From: Pseudoclavibacter caeni
Lineage (GTDB): Bacteria; Actinomycetota; Actinomycetes; Actinomycetales; Microbacteriaceae
NCBI RefSeq assembly: GCF_008831125.1
Contig: NZ_WBKA01000001.1
Coordinates: forward strand, 310,001-374,000
DNA: 64,000 nucleotides
Direction of reading: 5' to 3'
The position numbers and the translations under genes are program-made. Of this stretch, positions 1 through 10,533 are shown in pieces (the stretch's first letter is position 1; every line of letters starts with the position of its first letter). A model generated the notes under the pieces. That model had not been told where the DNA came from. It searched no databases and saw only the letters and a program-made list of their open reading frames with translations.

Positions 1-345
1 CGTGAACACGACGTCAGGGTGTTCACGGCGGATCTCGTCTAGGGCGATCTGGTTCTGTGCGGCGCAGACGGCCGTGGTGGTGGTGTTCACGGCGAGTTCC
101 GGCTGATCATCAGACTCCGCGTGCATGTCGCATCCGGGGTCGACGATCGCGCGCATGCGCCAGCCGTTCTGCTGTGCCAGATCGCCGAGCAGAGGCGTCC
201 AGGCGTCGACGTGTGGGCTGCCGGTGACGAAGACGGCCGGTGCGGTGACGTCATCGGCAGCACGAGCATCGAGCTTGCATCCCGAGATCTGCTGTCCGTA
301 CCGCTTGATCGTGTGACAGGTCTGAGACCATTCCGGCCATTCCGC
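1..345 (-). pseudogene. C-terminal SGNH domain of a disrupted acyltransferase (partial, continues past left edge)
   Basis: On the minus strand an open frame from just after the TAA at 352-354 down to position 1 encodes VFVTGSPHVDAWTPLLGDLA, then NGWRMRAIVDPGCDMH, then CAAQNQIALDEIRREHPDVV. These blocks resemble the SGNH hydrolase domain attached to OafA-type acyltransferases (a GDSH block, a later Cys-Asp segment, then a C-A-x-W/Q-N block). No start codon or membrane part precedes it, so it is a 5'-truncated tail. The block-I sequence reads G-S-P-H instead of the usual G-D-S-H, so it is probably inactive or decaying. The matching N-terminal piece of such a gene lies on the same strand at 4202-4429, beyond three IS remnants. 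The family assignment is from motif memory, not a search. Confidence 0.6.
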
Positions 346-351
346 GCGTTG

Positions 352-1111
352 TTAAGCTGTGTGGAGCCACGTGTTCGTGTTCTGTGGCTTTCGTTTGGCA
401 AGGTTGATTCCGACGGCGTGGGCGGGCGTGGGTGTGCTCGGTCGGGTATAGAAGCGTTTTGGGTGTGTCTGGAAGTATCGTTGCAGGGCTGTCTCGCGGG
501 TCTGCCAGGTCTGGTGTCAGGTGCCGTCGTTGAACAGGGCAATGCCGGAGTGCTTGTGCCCGTGGTCGTACTAGGTCACGTATCCGGCGAGCTAGGAGCG
601 AGCGGTGTCCAGGTCTGTGAATGCCTTGGGACAGCCGGGCCGGTACTTCATGGTTCGGAAGCCAGGCTCGGAGAACGGGTTGTCATCGGAGACGTACGGC
701 CTGTTGTGGGAGAGCTCGATGCCGTGCCTGGTGAGGTGGTCGCGCAGCAGGTTCGAGGTCATCGCGGAGCCGTTGTCGGCATGCACGACCTGCGGGGCCC
801 GTGGGTGGCGATCGCGGTGGCGAGCATCTCGACGGCGGACTGGTCGGACTCACGGTGCTCGACTCGTCAGCCGATGCTCCGTCGGGAGAAGATGTCGGTG
901 ATCTTGTAGGCCTTGATCACGACCCCGCGCTATGGCGCGTGCAGGTCGGTGATGTCCCATGACCAGACCTGACCGGGGCCGTTCACTGTCACCGCCGGCT
1001 TGCTCCGCGGGGTTCTGACCGTCTCCCGGGTCGGGACCTTCGGGCGCAGCATCTGGTCTTCGATGTCGACCGCGATCCGTCGCTAGATGCGGCGTGAGCC
1101 GAGCATGATGC
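352..1111 (-). pseudogene. Degenerate IS3-family transposase (OrfB, integrase domain)
   Basis: Conceptual translation of the minus strand gives the DDE integrase landmarks in order: GQVWSWDITDLHAP (first Asp), a KAYKITDIFSRRSIG segment, VHADNGSAM (second Asp, 786 downward), HGIELSHNRPYVSDDNPFSE (catalytic Glu), and a C-terminal block with HPKRFYTRPSTPTP. At least six in-frame stops and one frameshift (near 790) interrupt it, and the frame ends at the TAA at 352-354. It is therefore a dead element. Its upstream end stops abruptly at the inverted repeat of the ISL3 element at 1112, which probably inserted into or deleted part of it. Confidence 0.85.
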
Positions 1112-2545
1112 GGCTCTTCGCATCTATCGGTGTAGTTGGGGTTTGAAGCCTCCGGTTTCGAGGAGTGCTCGGGTGGTGTAGTTCGTGAGGTTTCTGAACC
1201 CGAGGGCTATCCCGCGGAGGTGTTCGAGGCGCCCGTTGATCGCCTCGGCGGGGCCGTTGGAGGTGTGGGGGCGGTCGAAGTAGGCGAGGATGTCAGCGGC
1301 CCGGTGTTTCAGGGTGCGGCCGAGCGTTCGGAGTTCGGTGAGGGCTGCGGGGACCGCGTTCGAGACCGATTCGATGAGCGTTTCCATCGCGGTCCTGCCG
1401 GCGGTTCGGTCGGGGGCCCGGTAGGCGCAGAGCATGCGCTGGTAGATGCCCCAGGTGGCCTCGACCTCGACGTGCTCCGAGCTCGTGAACAGGATCATGA
1501 GCCGTTCCCGTTGCCGGTCGGTGAGCAGACTGGCCCCGGTGTGCAGGGTGCGTCGGGCCGTGTAGAGCGGGTCTCCGGCCCGGCCACGATGCCCGGTCGT
1601 GGTCTGCTGGACGCGCTGCCGGCAGCGGTCGAGGGCGTCGGCGGCGAGGTGGACGACGTGGAACGGGTCCATCACCGTCGTCGCGTCCGGGAGCTCCTCG
1701 GTGGCGGCGGTCTTGAACCCGGTGAATCCGTCCATCGCGACGACCTCGACGTGCTGCTTCCAGCCGTCGGGGCGTTCGGCGAGCCAGGTCTTGAACGCCT
1801 GTTTCGAGCGGCCGGGGACCATGTCGAGCAGCCGTGAGGGCCCGGTCCGGTTCCTGACGGGGGTGAGGTCGATGATCACGGTCACGTACTTGTCTCCGGC
1901 CCGGGTGTGTCGCCAGACGTGCTCGTCGACACCGATCACGGTGACCCCGTCGAAACGGTGGGGGTCGTCGATCAGGACGCGCCTGCCCTCGCCGGTGATG
2001 GCCCGGTTGGCGGTGTGCCAGGACACCCCGAGGTTCGCGGCGACCGCTGCGACGGAGAGGTACTCGCACACGATGGCCTCCAACGCCCAGACCGCGCCTG
2101 CCCGGGAGAGCCTCGCCTTCGGCTCCGCCGCCTTCCCGGTGTCCTGCCGCCAGAGCTTCCCGCACTCGGCACACCGGTAGCGGCGGATCCGGAGCTGAAG
2201 CGTCGTGGGCCGCCGTCCGAACGGGACATGCGCGAGCCGGCGGGCCACCGTGTCCCGGGCAACGCCACGCCCGCCGCAAGCGTGACACCAGTCGTCTGCG
2301 TCAACGACGCGGCAGGCGATCACCGCCCGAGACGAATCCACGCGTTGGCCCACGGCTTCCAGACCGAGCTCGTCGAGACGGGCGAAAGTATTCAGATCGG
2401 GTACGTCGAAGATAGCGTGGTGCAAGTGAAAGCCTTGCTCTCAGAGAGTCAGATCTAGACACTCCGATTCTCTCGCGGGGCCCTCACCCCCCGCACTCAA
2501 CCCCTCACAGCAACACCACCACTACACCGATCATTACGAAGAGCC
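1112..2545 (-). mobile_element. ISL3-family insertion sequence, copy 1
   Basis: The 1434-bp element carries one transposase on the minus strand and is bounded by imperfect inverted repeats. The left end begins GGCTCTTCGCATCTATCGG. The complement of the right end reads GGCTCTTCGTAATGATCGG, followed in both by TGTAGT and a G-rich stretch. The left repeat overlaps the transposase stop codon. The flanking octamers (CATGATGC at left, AGATTGCC at right) do not match, so there is no target duplication. This means a deletion or recombination has occurred next to the element since it inserted. Confidence 0.85.
1124..2425 (-). CDS. ISL3-family transposase
   Basis: A 433-residue protein of normal length for ISL3 transposases, which catalyse cut-and-paste movement with a DDE active site. 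The N-terminal zinc-binding part has a CHACGGRG knuckle (about residue 47) and RYRCAECGKLW (about 87). A helix-turn-helix region follows (SVAAVAANLGVSWHTANRAI). The catalytic triad is visible as GVDEHVW, VAMDGFTGF and NGPAEAINGR, with the typical FRNLTNY segment near the C terminus. The frame is uninterrupted, so the protein may be functional. It is only distantly similar to the neighbouring transposase at 2732-4069. Confidence 0.93.
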   Translation of the reverse strand: MHHAIFDVPDLNTFARLDELGLEAVGQRVDSSRAVIACRVVDADDWCHACGGRGVARDTVARRLAHVPFGRRPTTLQLRIRRYRCAECGKLWRQDTGKAAEPKARLSRAGAVWALEAIVCEYLSVAAVAANLGVSWHTANRAITGEGRRVLIDDPHRFDGVTVIGVDEHVWRHTRAGDKYVTVIIDLTPVRNRTGPSRLLDMVPGRSKQAFKTWLAERPDGWKQHVEVVAMDGFTGFKTAATEELPDATTVMDPFHVVHLAADALDRCRQRVQQTTTGHRGRAGDPLYTARRTLHTGASLLTDRQRERLMILFTSSEHVEVEATWGIYQRMLCAYRAPDRTAGRTAMETLIESVSNAVPAALTELRTLGRTLKHRAADILAYFDRPHTSNGPAEAINGRLEHLRGIALGFRNLTNYTTRALLETGGFKPQLHR

Positions 2546-2718
2546 AGATTGCCCATTACCGTGTTAGGTGCCCCTGATGGTTGGGGGTGGTTGCTGGCCT
2601 TGGTATGACTGTCTTGCCCTGTCGTTGTCATGATCCGGGGGGTGTTGTCGCCGAGTGTCAGAGTGCCGGGTGACTGCTGATAGGGACACGACCCAGCCGA
2701 AACGTGCTGAGGCAAACG
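2546..2718. other. Short spacer between the two ISL3 elements
   Basis: This 173-bp segment separates the two insertion sequences and holds no credible gene. It includes a GT-rich tract (2565-2600) and the 11-mer GATAGGGACAC at 2679-2689, which recurs immediately right of the second element at 4201-4211. It may be the leftover of an older insertion, but nothing in it could be identified with confidence. Confidence 0.4.
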
Positions 2719-4193
2719 GGCTCTTCGTACTTCAGGTGGGGATGACCCTGTCGAGTCCGCCGGCGATGAGGAGCATTCTTAGTCGGTAGTTGTCGAGGTT
2801 GCGGAAGCCGCGGGCGATGCGGCGGTGGAGTTCGATCAGGCCGTTGACGGCCTCTGCTCCGCCGTTGCTTGCGCCGCCGGTGGTGAAGTAGCCCAGGAAC
2901 GCATCGCGCCACTGTTTCAGGGTTCGGCCCAGGCGAGCGACTTCGGGGATCGGGCAGGTCGGGAAGCCGGCCAGGATCTTCTCGGCGAGCTCACGGCCCT
3001 GGGCGGGGGTGTCGGCGTGGTACACGGCTCGGACACGTTGCGCGCATTGCCAGGCGATCCATACCTCGTCGTGGCGGTCGTCGGCGGTGATCGCCGCATT
3101 GAGTCGGGCGAGTTGCCGGCTGGTGAGGTTCTCGGCCCCGGCGCGCAGGATGTTGCGGATCTTGTACAGCGGGTCGTCTTTGCGTCCACGGTGCCCGAGG
3201 GGGTCTTGCTGGACGCGGCGGCGGACATCATCAACCATCTGGGTTCCGAGTTTGACTACGTGGAAGGCGTCCAGGACCGCGGTCGCATCCTGCAGTTGGT
3301 CATCGATGGCGTTCTTGTAGCCACGAAACGGGTCCAGCGTCGCGACCTCGACGCGGGCACGGAACGGCTGACCTCGTTCTTTCAGCCACTGTTTGTACAC
3401 GGTGCCGGAGCGGCCCGGGACCAGGTCCAGTAACCTAGCTCGGATGCGTCCGTGCTTGTCACGGGTCAGATCGACCATCCCGGTCAACTCTTTCGGGCCA
3501 CGCTTGGCGATGCTGACGTGATGCCACAGATGCTCATCGACACCCAGGATGATCACACCGGCGAATCGGGCCTCGTCCGCGGCGGCGGCCTCCAGGATCG
3601 GCTTGATCGATTCCCACACGGTGCGCCAGCTCGCGCCGAGTTGGCGAGCGGCACCGGCGATACTGGCGTGCTCACGACGAACCTGATGCACCACCCACCA
3701 GCACGCCCGGGTGGTGAGCATCGCCCGCGGCGCGGCGACCCGCTCGTCCTGCTCGGTGAACGTGTGGACCGGGCACGCAGGCTCGACACACTCCCAGGTC
3801 CGTTCCCGCCACCGCAGCACGACCGGCCGACCCATGCACGGCACATCGACCAGCCGGACCGTGCGCCGGCCATGACTCGACGCGACCACCCCACACCCCG
3901 GGCAGCCCACCACGCCAGGGGCCGACTCCATCGTGATCGTCAGCGAACCGTCACCGGCCCGCTCGACGCCGATCACGTGTAGCCCGTCCAGGCCGACCAA
4001 CAGATCACAATTGGAGCAGTACTCATCAACATGATGGCAGCGCGCCGCGCAGCCCGTAGGCTCAGACACAGGTCGGGGTCCTTGCTCGTCAGAAGTGTGG
4101 TAACTCCTGATCCTGAGGGCCCCGACCCCCTACACCACCGACCCCAGCCTCACCGGCGTGTCACAACCACCCCCACCTGAAGTACGAAGAGTC
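2719..4193 (-). mobile_element. ISL3-family insertion sequence, copy 2 (different type)
   Basis: The element is 1475 bp with near-perfect terminal inverted repeats. The left end is GGCTCTTCGTACTTCAGGTG, and the complement of the right end is GACTCTTCGTACTTCAGGTG. Both continue GGGG. The left repeat contains the transposase stop codon. The flanking octamers GGCAAACG (2711-2718) and ACTAAACG (4194-4201) share only their last five bases, which could be an eroded 8-bp target duplication. It shares the 9-base tip G(G/A)CTCTTCG with the first ISL3 element, although the transposases differ. Confidence 0.88.
2732..4069 (-). CDS. ISL3-family transposase
   Basis: A 445-residue intact transposase. The N-terminal zinc-finger region has GCPGCGVVASSHGRR and ACPVHTF motifs. 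A helix-turn-helix (GAARQLGASWRTVWESI) follows. The DDE residues lie in ILGVDEHLWHH, ATLDPFRGYK and NGGAEAVNGL, followed by RGFRNLDNYRLR, all diagnostic of the ISL3 family. The ATG at 4069 lies about 125 bp inside the right inverted repeat. The frame is undamaged. The element sits exactly at the break in the acyltransferase gene whose first codons are at 4202-4429, so this insertion probably inactivated that gene. Confidence 0.93.
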   Translation of the reverse strand: MSEPTGCAARCHHVDEYCSNCDLLVGLDGLHVIGVERAGDGSLTITMESAPGVVGCPGCGVVASSHGRRTVRLVDVPCMGRPVVLRWRERTWECVEPACPVHTFTEQDERVAAPRAMLTTRACWWVVHQVRREHASIAGAARQLGASWRTVWESIKPILEAAAADEARFAGVIILGVDEHLWHHVSIAKRGPKELTGMVDLTRDKHGRIRARLLDLVPGRSGTVYKQWLKERGQPFRARVEVATLDPFRGYKNAIDDQLQDATAVLDAFHVVKLGTQMVDDVRRRVQQDPLGHRGRKDDPLYKIRNILRAGAENLTSRQLARLNAAITADDRHDEVWIAWQCAQRVRAVYHADTPAQGRELAEKILAGFPTCPIPEVARLGRTLKQWRDAFLGYFTTGGASNGGAEAVNGLIELHRRIARGFRNLDNYRLRMLLIAGGLDRVIPT

Positions 4194-4201
4194 ACTAAAC
4201 G

Positions 4202-4429
4202 ATAGGGACACCCCCCCCAGAAGCGTCGCACCTGTGCCCAGGCCTCGCGGACGCGTACGCCGGGCAGTCGGCGCAGCAGCGAGCCCGTCATGAAATAGGC
4301 GGAGATGAAGAAGAACAGGTCGACAGCACCGGAGACGCGGTGGAACCAGATGTGGTAAGCGGCCACGAGCAGTGCGGCGATGGCGCGCAGTCCTTGGATG
4401 TCGTAGCGATAGGTGGGCTTTTCAGGCAT
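4202..4429 (-). pseudogene. N-terminal fragment of acyltransferase-3 (OafA/SGNH type)
   Basis: From ATG at 4429 the minus strand encodes MPEKPTYRYDIQGLRAIAAL, then an AAYHIWFHRVSGAVDLFFFISAYFMTGSL stretch (quoted in part), then RVREAWAQVRR. DIQGLRA, the conserved His in AAYHIW and GAVDLFFFISA are hallmarks of the acyltransferase-3 domain that acylates cell-surface sugars. Coding potential stops at a poly-C run (4210-4218) next to the ISL3 element, leaving about 70-76 residues of a protein that is normally over 600. Nearly all of the membrane domain is missing. The SGNH tail at 1-345 is the likely other end of the same gene. Confidence 0.8.
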
Positions 4430-4463
4430 GACCGAGTCATGCCGGGGGCACCTCGATGCGCTG

Positions 4464-5501
4464 TCAGCGTGCCCGTGAGAAAGGAAACAGTTGATGAAGT
4501 GTGCGACGGAGGAAACGGCCGGGTGTATTCGCCTCAGTGACCTGTTGAAGGGCTGAGAGCTGCTGGGCGAGTTTCTGGACGTTCTGATTGAGCTGATCCA
4601 GTCGGATGTCCAGGTTCTTCTCAATCTCGTTCTGGCGTGCGAGCACTGCCATGGTCGCACTGTGCAGGTGCTCGTGCAGACTCTGAGCCTGCTGCTCGAA
4701 CAGCTTCGCTCGGACCAGCCGGTCGCCCCAGCCACGTGCCTGCACGTCAGCCAGAAAGTGTCGCTCTCGGACGAGTCTGTCAATCTGTTGGTGCAGGTCT
4801 GCCCATTCGTTGACGGTGTTTCCAGCTGTGCCAGCGGAACCTTTCGGACGCTGATGGTAGAACGCAAGGGGTTCCCCGTCTATGAAACCGATCGTGGTCA
4901 CGGTCAGTACGCGGAGGTAGAAATCCCAGTCGCCGACGACGGGGAGCGATTCGTCGTACAACCCGACCTCATCATGGAGATCGCGTCGATAGAGGCAGGA
5001 AATGGGCACGCCCTGATTGGAGATCGCCATGCGGCTGGCATCGATTTCTGTGATCTCCGGGGCATAGAGTTCACGGGAATCCTCGATGATCTGGTTCCCA
5101 TCGACATGCTCATGCACGATCTCAGTGCGGGTCATCACTGCTCTGGAATCGGAGGATTCGAGGTATCGAACCGTCTGGTTGAGGAAATCCGGGTGCCATG
5201 TGTCATCGTCGTCGTGGATTGCGAGAAAAGTCGATGACGAGGCTCGGATGCCCGCGTTTGAAGCGGACTCCATCCCTGTGCTCTCTTGTCGGTGCAGAAC
5301 CTGAACTCGGGTTCGTGTGTCAGGAGGAAGATCGTCGACGATCTCATCTACCGGGGCAGGCTCGCCACCATCATTGACGACTATGGCGGACCAGTCAGCG
5401 TAGCTCTGGCGCTGGGCGTCATCGAGGGCTCTGGCCAGGAAATATGGGCGGTTCTTCGTTCGGATGATGATAGCCACCGAGGACTGCCGCTGACCGTGCA
5501 T
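4464..5501 (-). CDS. Family 2 glycosyltransferase with C-terminal coiled coil
   Basis: A 345-residue cytoplasmic glycosyltransferase with a GT-A fold. AIIIRTKNRPYFLARAL starts the nucleotide-binding region, VVNDGGEPAP follows, and AIHDDDDTWHPDFL holds the DxD metal-binding site (about residue 95). VVGDWDFYLRVL is the acceptor-side motif. The last ~100 residues (LFEQQAQSLHEHLHSATMAV to LSALQQVTE) form a heptad-rich region likely to be a coiled coil. I chose the ATG at 5501, preceded by AGAGGA, because the longer upstream frame overlaps the divergent glf promoter and has no homology. It is transcribed away from glf and toward the broken acyltransferase. The sugar donor is unknown. Confidence 0.85.
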   Translation of the reverse strand: MHGQRQSSVAIIIRTKNRPYFLARALDDAQRQSYADWSAIVVNDGGEPAPVDEIVDDLPPDTRTRVQVLHRQESTGMESASNAGIRASSSTFLAIHDDDDTWHPDFLNQTVRYLESSDSRAVMTRTEIVHEHVDGNQIIEDSRELYAPEITEIDASRMAISNQGVPISCLYRRDLHDEVGLYDESLPVVGDWDFYLRVLTVTTIGFIDGEPLAFYHQRPKGSAGTAGNTVNEWADLHQQIDRLVRERHFLADVQARGWGDRLVRAKLFEQQAQSLHEHLHSATMAVLARQNEIEKNLDIRLDQLNQNVQKLAQQLSALQQVTEANTPGRFLRRTLHQLFPFSRAR

Positions 5502-5571
5502 GCCACACGTCCTCTCTGATCGGTTCTCGGGGGCAGGGCAAGCAGCGTTGACGGCGCCCTCGCCCGGGTAG

Positions 5572-8488
<2,917 letters not shown>

Positions 8489-8498
<10 letters not shown>

Positions 8499-9415
8499 AG
8501 GTCGCCGCGGTCGTCGTCACGTACAACCGTCTCGAGAAGCTGAAGAAAGTCCTCGCTGCTCTCGAACGGCAGACTAGACGGCCCGATGCCTTGGTTCTGC
8601 TCGACAACGCCTCTACAGACGGGACTCGGGAATTCCTTGATGCATACCAAGGGCCGTTCGACCGCATCGATGTGACGCATCTGTCTGTGAACACGGGTGG
8701 TGCGGGCGGATTCTCTGCGGGGATGAACAGAGGGTATGCGCTCGGCGCTGACTTTGTCTGGGTCATGGATGATGATGGCTACCCCGAGCCGGAAGCCCTC
8801 GAACGGCTCGAAGCCGGGTATCAGGCCGCTGTTCAGGTGAGTGGCCCCAATGTGCCCTTCGCCTGTTCGATGGTGAAATTCATCGATGGGACCATCTGTG
8901 AGATGAACAATCCAGTGCCCACATGGGACTGGGGGCGAGCACTCGCACTCGGGGTGAACGTTGTGACCGTCGAACGCTGCTCGTTTGTCTCCGTCCTGAT
9001 CCCGCGCTGGGTGCTGGAGATGTACGGGCTGCCGTACAAGGAGTATTTCATCTGGTTCGACGATGCCGAATACACGACGAGAATCTCTCGGACCTGTCCA
9101 GGTGTGCAGGTTCTCGACAGTGTGGTGATCCATGACATGGGGCGCAACAAAGGTGTCAACTTTGGCATGATCGATGAGCACAATGCGTGGAAGTTCCGCC
9201 ACGGCATCCGCAACGAGGCTTCATATCACCTGCATCATGAGGGACGAGCCGAATACCTACTGTTCTGCGCCACTGTCGAGCGTCAGATGCGTCGAGGCGG
9301 GGTGGACCCGCGGCTCCGCGTGCAGATGACGAAGGAACTTCTAGCGGCTGTCCGGTTCAACCCGGTGATCGACTACCCGACTCCTTCCGCTGAAGTCGCG
9401 GAGCTGGGAGCATGA
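8489..9415 (+). CDS. Family 2 glycosyltransferase, galactofuranosyltransferase-like
   Basis: A 308-residue inverting transferase. Motifs in order are AAVVVTYNRLEKLKKVLAAL, VLLDNASTDGT, NTGGAGGFSAGMNRG, VWVMDDDGYPEP (DDD metal site, about residue 90) and EYFIWFDDAEYTTRI. The NTGGAGGF and WFDD motifs are typical of the GlfT1/rhamnosyl-galactofuranosyl group, which uses UDP-galactofuranose, and the glf gene lies two genes upstream. The ATG at 8489 is inside the end of the preceding gene. An in-frame alternative start lies slightly upstream at about 8459. The stop overlaps the next start by ATGA. The donor assignment is inferred from context and motif style. Confidence 0.82.
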
Positions 9416-10533
9416 ACGCTGGGCGTCTGCGTATAGACTCGCTCACCGGGTTGCGGTTCTTTGCTGCCATCTGGGTGGTGCTCTTCCACATTCGGGGTAA
9501 TCTTCAGCAGGAATACCCGGTGGCTTATCGTGTGGTGGAACCCGTGATTGCCTACGGCGAGTATGGTGTCGATCTGTTCTTCGCGCTGAGCGGGTTCGTC
9601 CTAGCTCTCGCATACAGTGAGCGGCTTGGCCAGCGGTGGTCGTGGAAGGCGACTGGGAAGTTCTACTGGGCTCGCTTCGCTAGGATCTGGCCGGCTTACT
9701 TCTTCATGCTGCTGTTCACCGCCTTCTGGCATCTGAGCTTCGTCTGGAGAGACATCGCCGATCCGGTGGCTCCTCGTGACCTGTCATGGGGGAGCTTTCT
9801 CCGGCAAGCGTTGATGATCGTGCTCTGGACTGAGCCGAACAGTGATCGGCTCACGTGGAATGGAGCCGCTTGGACAGTCTCCGCGGAGATGCTGGCTTAT
9901 CTGGTGTTTCCGGCCTTCGCGTTGATCGTGCATCGGCATGTGTGTCAGGCACGAGCTCGCACGTTAGCCGCTTGGACACTGCTGCTCATCCTGCCGTTGG
10001 GGATCGTGGCGATGCGATCAGGGCTGTATGCTCCATGGATGTGGGTGCTGCGCATCGCCTGCTCGTTCGGTGCTGGCTACATGGCCTTCTTCCTCATGCT
10101 TCGCATCCGTGGCCGCACATGGGCCAAGCGCTGGAGTGGGGCATTTGTCGGCATCTCGCTTGTCGGCGCGTTTCTCTGGCTCAGCTTCTGCCTCGGTCTG
10201 GGGGAGCATGACAGGGGCAACATCGTCATCGTGCTCTTCCCCTTCCTCCTGACGGCGCTGTCCATCGACCGTGAGTGGATCGCCAGACTGATGGAGCTGC
10301 CGGCAGCACAACTCGGAGGAAAGATCTCCTACAGCATTTACTTGGTGCACATGCCGATCATCGAGATTCTCTGGTACCTGCAGACATACCACAAGAGCAC
10401 ATGCAGCCCTGATCAGCCCGCGGCGAAGATCGGCTTCCTGCTCATCCCGATCGTGGTCACGCTCGCCGGATACCTGCTCTGGCGTTTCATCGAAGAACCG
10501 GCCCGAAGAATGTTGAAGAAGGTGATCTCGTGA
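9412..10533 (+). CDS. Acyltransferase-3 family membrane protein
   Basis: A 373-residue polytopic membrane protein with about ten hydrophobic segments. The family transfers acyl groups (often acetyl) to extracytoplasmic sugars. IDSLTGLRFFAAIWVVLFHI carries the conserved Arg and catalytic-site His, GEYGVDLFFALSGFVLALAY is the second signature, and KFYWARFARIWPAY the third. It lacks the SGNH tail that belonged to the broken homologue near the left edge. It overlaps its upstream neighbour by ATGA and its downstream neighbour by four bases, so it belongs to the glf operon and probably decorates the same glycan. Confidence 0.9.
   Translation: MNAGRLRIDSLTGLRFFAAIWVVLFHIRGNLQQEYPVAYRVVEPVIAYGEYGVDLFFALSGFVLALAYSERLGQRWSWKATGKFYWARFARIWPAYFFMLLFTAFWHLSFVWRDIADPVAPRDLSWGSFLRQALMIVLWTEPNSDRLTWNGAAWTVSAEMLAYLVFPAFALIVHRHVCQARARTLAAWTLLLILPLGIVAMRSGLYAPWMWVLRIACSFGAGYMAFFLMLRIRGRTWAKRWSGAFVGISLVGAFLWLSFCLGLGEHDRGNIVIVLFPFLLTALSIDREWIARLMELPAAQLGGKISYSIYLVHMPIIEILWYLQTYHKSTCSPDQPAAKIGFLLIPIVVTLAGYLLWRFIEEPARRMLKKVIS

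Noticed and set aside
121-909. Long open frame on the plus strand over the left edge
   Set aside because: It lies opposite the decayed IS3 transposase and SGNH tail. It has no recognisable domain, and its composition is that of an antisense shadow in GC-rich DNA.
2546-2718. An IS110-type element end between the two ISL3 copies
   Set aside because: The GATAGGGACAC repeat looked suggestive, but no transposase fragment or matching termini could be identified.
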